A DNA stretch of 64,000 nt from Platerodrilus igneus (Eukaryota; Arthropoda; Insecta; Coleoptera; Lycidae). Positions 1 to 11,330 of the stretch are shown in pieces. Below the pieces are notes generated by a model that was not told the origin of the DNA, ran no database searches, and worked only from the letters and a program-made list of their open reading frames with translations. The translations under genes were made by a program, and so were the position numbers. The first letter of the stretch is position 1; each line of letters begins with the position of its first letter. The stretch spans positions 1,792,501 through 1,856,500 of the forward strand of contig JARFIW010000003.1 in the NCBI GenBank assembly GCA_036346225.1, written 5' to 3'.

Positions 1-670
1 ACCTTTTACGAGGGAATTGGAAGTTGACAGACATCGAGCATCTAATTCTCTATTTGGACGATATCAAGTACTTACCGGTTCTAAAAATCATTGCGTGCGG
101 TCGACCGCTATGCGAAAGTGTAAAAGCCTACAGAAGCAAAATTTAATTATCAGACGAAAAAGTGCGCGATGTGCTATAGAAAGTATAAAAAATGGTGCTT
201 TGCATCGGTCCTAACCAGTAAAGGAGAGTGACTTTTTCTAGCAATTACAAGAATAGCAGTAGCGCGGCGAAGGGGTATGCATGTATTATACAGCGCATTG
301 TTGCTATAAAATATGTTAGTTTACGAGAAGCTTGAACGTGCACAAATTAAATTTTAATCTATAATTAACCACAGTCGTAAAAATGGGAAATTAATGGTTA
401 ATTTTAATACTGCTAAGCATATACTTTCGCTTGGTGATTCATTTGAAAAATATTCAAGCCCTCCATTTCCTAAAATATGACGTAGAAGTTATTTAAAATT
501 AAATTGCTTTATTAGTAAGTATCCTGTAGACAACAAGTTGTAAAGGTTTAAAGTATTTTTATTGAGTTTTTGTTTATAGTAGCACTGCATCTTCTACAGC
601 ACGACTTGCACACAATTTGTGTGCGTGTGCTACCACCTTTTTGAATTTTTAATATGCACGCGAACCGTAT
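1..670. other. No gene recognised (window start)
   Basis: AT-rich sequence with only short open stretches lacking recognisable domains. I see no repeat or RNA gene here. Confidence 0.5.
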
Positions 671-673
671 AAC

Positions 674-781
674 ATGGAAGACGTTTCCGATGTTTCTACT
701 AACGGCATTCGCACCATCGACGATGCGAACCAGGTGCATGCATTGGCGCTAAATGTATTGGACGAGCAGCAAGGATTATGA
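674..781 (+). CDS. Possible 35-codon small ORF upstream of the PolB fragment
   Basis: An ATG-initiated frame of 35 codons, rich in Asp and Val (begins MEDVSDVSTNG), ends with TGA about 175 bp before the zinc-finger PolB start. It contains no recognisable domain. Its position, just upstream of a virus-like gene, is the only reason to list it. It could equally be chance, since the region is somewhat less AT-rich than its surroundings. I infer no function. Confidence 0.2.
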   Translation: MEDVSDVSTNGIRTIDDANQVHALALNVLDEQQGL

Positions 782-789
782 CGTTATTT

Positions 790-956
790 AGTCACCCGCT
801 GAATCCTCAACTTCGTTCGGGTGTCTTCGGAAACCTTCGGTTTGCATTCTATAGGGTACATAAAGCAGGTGCGCAAGAGTAAACTCTTTAGTTATAAGTT
901 AGTTCGCTTACAAGTTTAACCAAAGTGCTATAGTGCGGATTTTGTTTTGTACTAAA
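790..956 (+). promoter_or_regulatory. Upstream region of the PolB fragment, with CTTCGG repeats and a TATA-like box
   Basis: Around 812-840 the hexamer CTTCGG or close variants recurs three times. A similar CTTCGG cluster lies at 56.9-57.3 kb, near the other PolB fragments. A TATAAG-like string lies near 891, and the chosen ATG at 957 has an AAAATGG context, good for eukaryotic initiation. Promoter activity is inferred only. Confidence 0.25.
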
Positions 957-1736
957 ATGGTATCTGCAAACGTTTTTAAGTGCAACTCTTGCGGTGCTTC
1001 CTATACCTGGAAAAATGCTCTCAAACGGCATCAGAACAAATGTCGTGGTGTAACATCGTCGACGGTTAAGCTTATACATCCGTCCGCAGCAAAGTACTTT
1101 AACTGTGGGTCTTGCGGTATCGCTTTTACGAGAATGGACAGCTTACAGCGACACAAGGAAAAACAGCATGGTATGTCATTAAGCCGTAAACGTTCAGCTC
1201 CGCCAGCTGTTAAAGGGCCTTGTACGAAACAACCACAAATTATGTGTAAAGTATGCGATTTAGAAATGGAAAAAACTACGTATGCCGCACACTTAAGGAG
1301 CAACAAACATAAAAATGCATCAGTTACCGCTACTAACGACGATGGTGTAGAAATGGTTAGTACAGCGTTCAACAACCGTATCGCTAGCTATCGCATAAAG
1401 AACGCCAGTGTCGACGATGGAGTGTCCGAGTTTCTTTGGAAGCAGAAAGAGCGATTTATTCGATTAATAAATGAAAAAAGAATGCAACATACAGCAATAA
1501 AAGTCTACTGCGAACTCTACGGCGTTTACACCAAAATGGGGGAAGAGAAGTCCGATGTGAAATCCTTTAACACAAAAAATGTGGTTATAACGTCTTCTAG
1601 TAATCTGGAAAATATGTACGAGGTCTTAAGCGAAACCATAAGAACAAAATCAGAGGAATTTGAAACATGCGGGTCCGGTTGGTCTTTGTAAAAGGTGCTC
1701 TATTTAGAAATAAATATTAATAAGTATAAGCCGATA
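957..1736 (+). pseudogene. DNA polymerase B N-terminal fragment with three zinc fingers (PolB locus 1)
   Basis: The frame from the ATG at 957 runs 244 codons to a TAA at 1689-1691. In the same frame the homologous reading continues for about 14 more codons to a TGA near 1736. Three Cys/His fingers are visible: a C2HC finger (starting FKCNSCGASYTW), a classical C2H2 finger (FNCGSCGIAFTR) and a third CxxC...H...H finger (MCKVCDLEME). A helical region then ends in the SGWSL signature. This finger-plus-SGWSL layout is what I know as the N-terminus of the family-B polymerases carried by Polinton/Maverick-like or adintovirus-like elements of insects. The exonuclease and palm domains do not follow here, so this is a 5' fragment. 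A host zinc-finger regulator is an alternative, but the C-terminal signature argues against it. No catalytic residues are present. Confidence 0.72.
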
Positions 1737-2381
1737 TGAGCTCTAGGTTAAGAATAAAAAATTGTAAATATGTATTTAGAAATGTGGTTTGCAAATTTAA
1801 ACTGTATTAGTAAAAATTGTTTGTAATAAATAGTTTGAAGAATTGTTTTTAGATTTTCTTTTAGGTATGAGCTGCAGGAAAGTTATAATTTAAAGGGTGT
1901 GTGTAAAATGGTAAGGGGTGGCCCTATTTTAAATCTGTTTACAGATTCGGATCCTACATAAAATTCTAGACTAACAAGATGTATTGCATGTATAAAAAAT
2001 TTATAAGGACCCTCAGAAATCGCTACCAGCAAAAAAAATCTTAAAATGGGGGGGGGTAGCTCTCTGGGGGATGGAGCTATCTAAAAAATTTAAAGAGATT
2101 TGGGTAGCTGAGAAAATTCTAATATTAGTTGATACCAAACAAGATAGGTTTATCTCGTGGGTGGAAGTGTGGAGAAAGATTTATCTTGCGGGTGGAAAGA
2201 ATGCGGGTGTGACGTAATCAAAATGGTTGGGGGGGGGGTGTCCGAGCAAGGCGGAGAGCAGGAGGAGATTCATCTCCCTCATTTCCTCCTTATGGGAATT
2301 TACATGTAAATTTGGTCCAGATGTGTGTGGAAATGTGGATGCTGGTGGAAATGTGGCGGCAGAAGACCTGCCATTACTCTA
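1737..2381. other. Non-coding stretch with G-runs
   Basis: No coding signal is seen. Runs of eight or more G occur near 2046 and 2228. The sequence joins the PolB N-terminal fragment to the decayed cassette-protein copy. Confidence 0.4.
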
Positions 2382-2705
2382 CTATCATTTAAAACCGAGG
2401 GTTTTACAAGCTATAAGTGTCATATTTTTCCAAAAGTGTTGGACAGACAACCATACAACAGTGTGTGGAAGAATTAGGATTCCTTTAAATACCAGCAAGA
2501 GGAAATCGAGCCAACCAACAAGATACGTATGCAGAAGATTGCCATAAGCTGCAAGAATTACACAAAGGAATGCATCTGGTTGTTTACGGAATCAAAGATT
2601 TTATGTATTAAACAAACTTCGGTACATTTTGCAATTAGATAATCTCCACGGTCTCTATGTATACAATTATTTGCTAGAAAAGGAAAGAGAGGATTTCGGC
2701 AAGCG
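2382..2705 (+). pseudogene. Decayed second copy of the 36.5-kb cassette protein (C-terminal part)
   Basis: From 2382 the DNA aligns without large gaps to about 36398-36738. Both begin with ATCATTTAAAACCGAGGGT, and recognisable protein blocks are shared (CHKLQELH, LVV-GIKDF, and an ILQ--NLDGLY-like block). This copy has frameshifts and stops. It is useful because, at the position where the 36.5-kb copy has an in-frame TAA, this copy has a sense codon and reading continues. That suggests the two open stretches at 36.5 kb were once one protein. Lying 650 bp after a PolB N-terminal fragment, it suggests the unknown protein and PolB travel together. Confidence 0.7.
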
Positions 2706-2832
2706 GTCATGTGGTCAGGTGACTATGTAGTCAGGTAGTTATGTGAATAGAACAGGTGGTCATCTGAACATGTGGCCATGCGGTCAGGTGGTCATACGAC
2801 CTGCGATTACTTGGTCAAGTGACCATGTGGAA
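2703..2832. repeat. Degenerate minisatellite (GGTCATGTGGTCAG-like)
   Basis: Imperfect repeats of GGTCATGTGGTCAGGTG with a period of roughly 15-25 bp start where homology to the cassette copy ends. Confidence 0.5.
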
Positions 2833-3060
2833 AATTTAATGAAATTATAATAACTCTTAATAAAGTTTGTTTTACTTATTGGAAACGTTAACACCAGCAA
2901 AAATATTATTAATAAATTTTAACATCTTTATTGCATTTTTATTGTTAGGTGGTACTATATTAAAATAACGGATTAGATATTTGAAAAATGGCGTAGTTAA
3001 AAAATGGAAATCCTTTAATGATTTGTGTGGTTCCAGATGTTCGACAAGTGCTTATATCGA

Positions 3061-3135
3061 TTAACTCGGTGGTCTAGTGGATGAGGCATTCACTTTGCAT
3101 TCAAGCGGTTCGGGTTCGAATCTCACTCGAATAAA
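3061..3135 (+). repeat. tRNA-like SINE head (box A and box B)
   Basis: A box A-like TGGTCTAGTGG and a box B-like GGTTCGAATCT are spaced as in a tRNA. Acceptor and T stems are poorly paired, so this is more likely a tRNA-derived SINE head than a working tRNA gene. Confidence 0.4.
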
Positions 3136-3284
3136 AATTTTTCTCTAAGAACTGCGTAACATAGCTATGTGGAAATGTATATACAGGATGGAGCAAAAGT
3201 CGGTATATACAAAGTAAGTAAAAAACCGCGATGTAAGAAAAAATGGCGGATTGTCAAAGTGACGTAAGAAAAAATGTCAAAGTG

Positions 3285-3566
3285 ACAGCTTTGGAGGACG
3301 ATGGAGGTTGGAGAACAGTGGAGGTTGGAGTAGGACGAAAGGAAGTTGAAAGAAAATAAAGAAGGTTGGAGAACGGAGGAGGTTGGAGGAAGATAGAGGA
3401 GGTTTGAGGTGAACGGATGAGGTTGGGTGTAGACATAAGATGATGGAGGAGAACAGAGGAGGTTAGAGAAGGACGAAGGAAATTCGAGGAGGTCGGATGA
3501 GAACGAAGGAGGTTAGAGGAGGACGAAAAAGGAGAACGGAGGAGGTTGGAGGAAGACGGCGGAGGA
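3285..3566. repeat. Purine-rich minisatellite (GAGGAGGTTGGAG units)
   Basis: About a dozen degenerate units of the type GGAGGTTGGAGAACG, period near 20-24 bp, make one strand almost pure purine. Open frames across it are low-complexity artefacts. Confidence 0.65.
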
Positions 3567-6500
3567 CTGCGCTACGGCGGCGGTGCTGCACCAGTAATCC
3601 CCATCTTCGCTACTGATTGTATTTCGAAATATAATACTTGTTTGTCGTAGAAGGTTAGCTTTAGTTTTAGGTAATGGAACGAAAATATTTATGAACATCC
3701 TACTCATTGTAATCATTAATCGATTATTTTTTGTGCTGTAATGTCACCATATCTGGGGGCCGATATCTTTATTTCCAAGTTTGAAATCGAAAATCTTTGA
3801 ATTTTATGAGAACGACCTAATAACGTTTACAGTAAATCAAATTTCTAGAAATAATTTAAATAGTTTCCTGCGACCTGGAATATATTTCAATCAAAACACA
3901 GAAGAAAGAAGCAAGAGTCAAGTTGCAAGACATTCTAATACAAAAAGTGCTTAATTTTTGTTGTAAAACCAATTTTTACAGCTTCTAGATGCTCTGAGAA
4001 CCACTGAGGCGTTAATAATCAAATCCATTGTAGGTAATCCTAGAGTATTTTTTAATCTACTAATGTAATCCAATAAAAACTTTGAGGCTTCAAATCGAGT
4101 AGTTCTCTCTTGCTTTTATAAAGTATTAATATCAATCGAGATAATTGAACTTTTTACCTATTTTATAGTTGTTTATATAGATTTTATACTATACAAACTT
4201 ATGCACAACTTCTCTTTTAAACGTAGTCTTAAGCATATTTGATGTCAATATTGATTAAATACGACATACTAGCTGTTAATTCATAATAATTTTATAGAAG
4301 CTCTAATTACAAATGTCCTTTACATTTTACAGGGTTCGAACAAATGAATTATTTAAAAGGGCAAGTAAAGTAAAAAATTAGAATAGTATCAACGTTAGTG
4401 ACTCAAGTCAATAATTTCGTCTATTTTATTATCTAGGGGATTCCATCAAGATTGTAATGTAAGGGATTGTGCTTGAAGCGGTGTGCTCTTCTGTAAAGCG
4501 CGACGTAATCAATGAAAAAAAGATGGGTTAATGTGGACAAATCTACTACTGGATCTCTTTAACGGGAGGTATAACATCAGACAGGATGATTTAGCACAGG
4601 ATAGAGCCGGTCAAATAAGCAGATAGGGTAACGATAAAGACAGGACAGGGGCGATGAGCACGCGTCATCTGGCAAACGGGCACGTGCGGATTATCTTTTA
4701 ACCGACACCGCAATTTTCCATCCGTATCCTAAACAAACTACTTTCATTTAATGTTCTGAAATTTGAATGTAGCGTAACGTATTCTTTAATACACGGGACT
4801 TGTAAGTATTTTGGACTAATAAATTCTTTAACTCGGCTTTTCAGCACCAAACAACTGTCCTTAATATAATTTTCTTAGTGTTCGTGCCGTTACCAGGTAT
4901 TTAAATAAACGACAATAGAACACAAAAAATGTTGTTTGTGTACTCAAATTGAAGAATTTAGATTCAAAAGGTATATTTTTATTTTGCTCAGTTTAAAAAA
5001 GGTAAAGGTAGATCGTGTAAGCTTGTTACGGATGAAATGAGCGTTACGTTATAAATTTAGATTTGCCTTAAAGGGACGGGTACCCTGTAACAGTTTAAGG
5101 GTGCTTCGGTTCACTACAGTGGTGCGAAAAAGGGTTCCTATGGGAAAAAATACTAAAAAAAAATTGAAAAATTCGAAATAAATATAATAGAATGGTTGAA
5201 ATACAAAACTATGTTACTATATTTACTTACCCTGAAAGGTTTCTCTTCTCTTTGTATTAGTTGAAGGGCGCAAACCGTCTGGTTCATCAATCCCTTCTAT
5301 ATTATTCTTATACAGAAAACGATTATTCCACATAGGTCTCTTTTGCTTTTTGGTTCCTAAATGTATCACTTTATATTTTACATTTCTCTACAATACCTTA
5401 AAACACTTATTAAATGTTTTTGTCAAATTAAATAAAATTTTCAAAATCAAGGCCTTGTCAAATACGACTCTATCACTGCAGTTACTGTATATCCTTTTAC
5501 AATGACCTAATTTTTATCTTAATTCTAAATAAATGCAAATAAAGTTCAAGTGAAACTTAACCTCTATTCTATTGACACTAAATAATTATAATATAAATAC
5601 AAACATGCGTTCCGCAAAAAATACCTAATTTCTTCACCTCAACCTGGCCAGATATTAATAAACAAAAGCCCAAAGAAGAAACATTAAACCAAATTTATCA
5701 ATAATGCTAAAACTCTAATTTTTTCCGTTTGCAATCTTATATTGCACGACATTTTAAATCCCATTATCTGGAAATGCCCCCCTTCACAACAAACTTAAAA
5801 AACAGTTAAATATCAGCTTTTCCTTTTCTTTTTTATTTTATTGCCCATTCTAAATATTACCATTTCATGGTTTAACTAATACTAAATTTTACCAATAAAA
5901 CTTACATTCAAAATCTGTTAATTTCCAACTACACAAACTACAACCTGTTTACATTTTAACATTCACATGTTCCTAATTATAAAATATCACATAAAGGCTC
6001 ATATTTGCTCAATTCGTTAAAACTTTCAAGATGTCAAAATACCTCCAACATTTCAATTTCCTGCTTTGCAGATAACACATCTCCCTTAACTCACCACAAC
6101 CCACTTATTTGAGCTATATCGGCGGATAGCCCTTTATCCTTTTCAACACACACGAGTGTTCAAAATCTCGCGTCAAATATACATTTCTTGCTAAATCTGC
6201 AAGCGAGTTATACAAAATCTCGCTTTCGGTTTAAATTAACCTTTGCAAAGAGGGTCACGTTACATATTGAAGCTGGTTTGTACAACTTCCTACTTCCTTC
6301 CTCCCTTACTACTTATTCGCCTTACTACATCTTTTATATTTCGAATTCACTTCCTAAACTTTACTTTCTTAACTTAACTTACAACTTACTTTTAAATTTT
6401 TCTCATACCAATTCCAACAGTGCGGCCTTCCGCCTTACTACTTGATCGATGATAATATTTTGACGGCTTGTATTAACTTTTTGAGATTTATTTTCCAAAC

Positions 6501-7520
6501 AGAACTTTCTACTGTCGTACTTAATGCTATATTAAATTATACGTTAATACAATATATCAATTTTAATCCATGCTTATATACAAAGTTATTGTCGCTTTAC
6601 TTTTTATGTAATTTGTGTTAGTGTTGTAATATGGTATTATTTTGAATGTCCTTCGTGGCGAGGACCGAAAACCGCTGTTTACTGTAAATTATCTTTTTCA
6701 TGAGAAATGCATACGTTCGGTCTAGTAATATTTAAATATATTTTAATTTGCGGTTTTAAATTAAGTCATTGCCCTGGATTATTACGTTCACAAAGTATTG
6801 AGAAAGAATAATGTTATATTTTATTAGCTATAGAAACAAAATTTGAAATATCATGCTTAATTAATTTTAATTATTTGTGAAATTCATCATGTAGGACGGG
6901 TCCATAAATTTTCCATTCATTCAAAATTTACTAACCTCCCCTCTTCCATTTAATTTATAGCTAGCGAGACGGAACATGTTACAAGCTTTCTCTTGTTCAT
7001 TAAAATTTCAGTTTTATTTGTTAGCTTTTTAAGATTAAAAAAATATACGTTTAAAAATTCAGAATCAAAATTAACTGCAATAAAGTAAATTAAAGCAGTA
7101 TGGGAAATGGCCGAATTTGCATTTAAGATTGAAAAGAAATTAGCAGTAAAATAACACAGTTGAATTTTTTGTAAATTAAGCTTTTCACGATTGAAATAAG
7201 TGTTGCTACAAGCTTAAGGATAAAGAAAAAGGACAATCTTAACAAAAAAAACAACCTCAAAAACATACTGCATACGAAGACCAGGAACAACAGTACTCAT
7301 ACAAGCGACCTTGTTCGTCATTTTTGTCTTAGGGTGCTGTGTTAAATAATCGCATTCGTATAAAGTGAGAATCCTCAAGTGTTCCATATTTACCCGTTGG
7401 TAGCTGTTCTCGCCGGTCACTAGAGGCTACGAAGACACCTTATCCTTCTAAGGCTCAAGGACGATTCTAGGTATTCGATCTGTAAAGAGTATGAAGGAAC
7501 CGCTGTCCATTATATAGGAG
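3567..7520. other. No gene recognised; AT-rich
   Basis: No protein domain, RNA gene or tandem repeat stands out over about 4 kb. A stretch at about 5070-5145 (ACTACAGTGGTGCGAAA and flanks) resembles one at about 9866-9945 and is probably a shared repeat fragment. Confidence 0.4.
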
Positions 7521-7522
7521 GC

Positions 7523-7825
7523 AGCTTCGTGGTTTAGTTGGTATGCGTGTGACTACTAAGCCCAAGGTCCCGGGTTTGAATCCCGACACGGTTTGCTTGA
7601 AAAATGTTAGGCGGGCATATTTCACAGTAAACGGCTCCGTGGCACCGTCGTTCGGGTGAGAGGTAAAATAAAGGTCCCGTGTGTGAGTGTTGTCACACAC
7701 GTTAAAAATCCCTACCTTGCTTGAAACAGCAAGGGTTCGGCAAAATTCAAAATTTTTCAGGTAAAAAAAACTCGCTTTCTGGCCGATATAGTACCTTCGG
7801 GTAGAGCATTGGAAAATCACATGTA
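7523..7825 (+). mobile_element. SINE copy 1 (tRNA-derived head, conserved 3' hairpin)
   Basis: The head has a box A-like GTGGTTTAGTTGG and a box B GGGTTTGAATCCC. The body runs to a 3' block that contains GTACCTTCGGGT between inverted CCAATG/CATTGG-type ends. The same body recurs at 7826-8098, at 43994-44246 (minus strand), and as 3' fragments near 47.7, 61.0 and 61.6 kb. A Pol III-transcribed SINE mobilised by a LINE is inferred from the family structure. Confidence 0.65.
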
Positions 7826-8098
7826 AGAGCATATTTCACAAAAATACGCTCTCGTTTGGATGAATGGTAAAATATAGGTCCCGTGTGTGTGTGTGAGTGT
7901 GTGTGTGTGTATGTGTGTGTGTGTGTGTGCATGTGTGTATGTTTGTGTGTGTGTGTGTGTGAGTTTGGGTGTGTTGTCATGCACTCTAAAGATACCTACC
8001 TAGCTTAAAACATCCATGGTGGCAAAATTTAAAATTTCCTAGTAAAAAAACTCACCGCCTTGCCTATGTAGTATCTTGAGGTGGAACATTGGAAAATT
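7826..8098 (+). mobile_element. SINE copy 2, head missing, with GT expansion
   Basis: It matches the body of the preceding SINE from the ATATTTCACA segment to the GGAACATTGGAAAA 3' end. The GTGTGT segment inside the family body has expanded here to a microsatellite of about 85 bp (7885-7968). It sits directly after copy 1, so the pair looks like a partial tandem duplication. Confidence 0.6.
7885..7968. repeat. (GT)n microsatellite inside the SINE
   Basis: Imperfect GT run with occasional GA, AT and CA interruptions. Confidence 0.8.
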
Positions 8099-10084
8099 AA
8101 ATGTAGTGTCCACTATATAAGGTGATTCGTGAAGAATGGGCAATTTCTAAAGTAGAGATACTAGACGCCAAAATAATACGGTTTAGCCCAACATGCATTA
8201 TACCAATGTCGCTGGTTTAAAAGAAGCAGTGTGTTCGAAGTTGAAATTTTAAATAATTTTGAAATTTTTTAGATATAAACCAGATAGAAAAGAAACTTAA
8301 TTTTGAATGAACGGAATAAATATGGATGTACTATGTATGTTCAGATTTTACAAATAAATAATATTAATTTAGCATGTCAGTTCACTATTTTCTTAGGTTC
8401 TGTAAAAGGAATTTAGGCAATAAATTTAAATTACAAAACTATAATCATTTCTTTTACAATACATAGTTGAACGTAACTCAGGTTAATGACTTTTTAAAAA
8501 CTGCAAGAACAAAACAGATTTTGATACTACGCATTACGAATCCAAATATAAAGACGCAAGTATGTGTAATTATCGTAAATAGTTTGGGTAAAAAGGCGAA
8601 TTGCAAGAATAAATTTTTATAACGCAATCGTGGTATCTTAAAGAAGATTTTAGATTAACTGAAACTTTAAATAAATGTTAGGTATATCAATATTGGAAAC
8701 GGGAACAATGGTGTTATAATACTATGGATTGATTTAATCTTTTTTTTAGGATTTCTTTTAGTAACACCTGGCCAGTTTGACGTTAGGAACATAGGTTTTA
8801 TTTAAGTGAAGTAGATTTGTGTCCATGCTGCAATTATGTAATTTTAATAGAAGCTAAATTTATTAACTAGTTAAAATTAGCTAATCGTGAATGGATACCA
8901 AACCTCCCAGGTGATGAAGTCGTATTTGAGAAAGGCGCTTTAGTTCAAAAATTTCTTTGATATAACAAAATTTATTGAATGTTTTAAAGGATTGTGTAAA
9001 AAGGTAACATATGATATGACAAATTTAGGAAACCAGAAGCAAAGGAAACTTATTTGGGATAACCATCCTCCGCGTAGGAAAATATCAAAGGGATTGCTGA
9101 GACATACAGTTAAGCGTCTCCTAATTACCTCTCTTATTCTTTAAGATTAATCGTCATTTTCAAAGTTGTTAAAGATAAATAACCAGTGATAACAATTTGA
9201 AAAGTAGTCACTTTTTATTTTTAATTTTTCATGTTGCTGTCCCATAAATAACAAAACATTATACATATAAAAGCAGTTTTTGCTTTTAAAAATATATAGG
9301 GTGTTCCATTTAAAGAAAATAATTGGATGTATTTCGGTTCAACTTAAAATGGAAAAAAGCTATAGGTATATTGCTGCACGATGTCAAATCTAATTCCTGT
9401 AGTATTCTAAATTATGTCGTTCTTTCAATAAAATTAACTACACACATAACAAACTCTTGTTTAATTAAAAGTATATTTCTTATGGAACAAAAAAAGCTAT
9501 GGTTGTCCCTACACCTAAATGTAATGAAATGTAAAGAAGTCAGGCCCATTTTAAAAAAAGTATGAATATTCAATTGCTTGATCATTTATCATATAATATT
9601 TACTTAAAGATTAATCTGAATTTAGGTCAGATCACAATTGTGTCCTCGTTATTAACCCACAGATAACATACTCCTACACAATGTGAAAAATTACCATGTT
9701 AGTTCTGCCTGACTTTAGCGAAGCATCCGATACAACTAACCATCAAATTCTGTTATCTATTTTTCCTGACGGAGCTATTGTACTAATTTCTAGTTATATA
9801 AACAATTGGCAACAATGTGTTAAATTGGTTACGAGCAAATGAAGCGTTAAATTCTTAAGTTTAGAATTGCCCAGAAGGAGCGGGAATCCCGTAACAAAAT
9901 AAGGGTGAACCGACTAACTACAGTGGTGTGAAAGTGGGCCCTTGCTACGTTTATTTTCAGCATAAATTAATTACCCTATTTTTCTCCCTTGTTAATTCAA
10001 TACCCCCTTGAATAAATTCCGTTTCTACTGCTAAATCCTTCAACATAATTAATAATAAACACTCAACTTAAATCTAGTTGCTTT
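8099..10084. other. No gene recognised
   Basis: AT-rich with no recognisable domain. It includes the 9866-9945 segment resembling 5070-5145. Confidence 0.4.
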
Positions 10085-11330
10085 GAAACGACATGTTTAT
10101 GCTACAATTAAATAGTTTATATCTTGTTTTAGGTACCCGTTATCTTGGTACACATTACGACCGCGTATAATGGTTTTCTCTATTGTTCCAATGTAAAGAC
10201 TTGTTGAAATAAGGTCGCGCACTATCCGATAAAACCCGGGTTTTCCAGTTTTAATCGCGCTTCGATAAGCAAGGATTTGCAGTTCGAATTCATGTTATTT
10301 GAACCATTGTTGAATTTGATTTTGCAGCTTGTGCTTCGAAATATTTTCTACATTATTCATCACCGTATTTCAAAAGCAATGCACGTTTGTTTTTTTCTGT
10401 TCGACAACTAGGAGGTGTCTTGCGTATATTGATGAGTTTCCCCGTGCGTATCCATTCTAATCAGATTCTCTTTTAGCTGGAGGCCGAATTGGTTCTTTCT
10501 TTCTGTAGACCAACTGCTTTCATCTGTAGACCAACTGCTTTTGACCGTAGACCGCAGCTGCAGCCATGGTAGCAGGGTAAATAGATCCCGACGACCGTGA
10601 CGTTGCTGTTCTGACTCACCCACGACGACTTGCAAGCTAAGTATCCAAACTCATACAGGTATACAATTTGTTTTCTTTTGTGTAAATCAATGGCATATTC
10701 CGTATCAGCGTTTAGTGTAGTTACGTGATAAAGATTATTAACACTGTAGAACTATCGTTTGTTGCTACGAAGCGATATTATCGCTCTACAGGTGTGAGGT
10801 ACCATTGTTAAAAAGGTTTGACAGACACACGCTGATTCTTTTCTACTGATTGTTCTATTTTACAAACGGTATTATGTACAATTTAAAAAGAATGTTTGAC
10901 AAAAGCTTTAACACATTAATTCTTTCCTACTGATTAGTTTATGTTCCAAAAAGTATTAGGTGAAATTTTGAAAACACTTGACACATGCTCGCATGTTTAT
11001 TTACTGCTGATTAATTTTATTTTGTGTGAAATACGAGATGCGCACTTCGTATCTAAACTCTTAAATTGTCTGTACAATATAATTGTTTGCTGTGAAATAA
11101 TAACACTTAATTTATTTTCTTTTTGCTTGTTTGTACAGAATCCTTTATTTATTTTTATGTGTTAATAAATAATCGTGGGCGATGTGTTTTTTTCTGTTTC
11201 TTTTTGGTATGTAGGCAAATTTCCCCCACTCTCCACGTTTGATAGTTAGCCTAGTATTTACTTTTCTTCCTGCTACGTCTAGGTACGTAGAACCCTATAG
11301 AAACATTACAAAAAAAACAAAAATTTAACA
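10085..11330 (+). repeat. Left inverted arm of the foldback
   Basis: Pairs with 13400-14530. Near 10800-11040 it holds about three degenerate direct units with the shared phrase CTACTGATT (period about 85-90 bp). The right arm shows different internal repeats at the matching place. Confidence 0.6.

Noticed and set aside
957..1691. Host C2H2 zinc-finger transcription factor
   Set aside because: Only three fingers, followed by the helical region and SGWSL signature typical of PolB N-termini, and there is PolB-associated sequence next to it.
3061..3135. Functional tRNA gene
   Set aside because: Box A and B are present but acceptor and T stems do not pair adequately.
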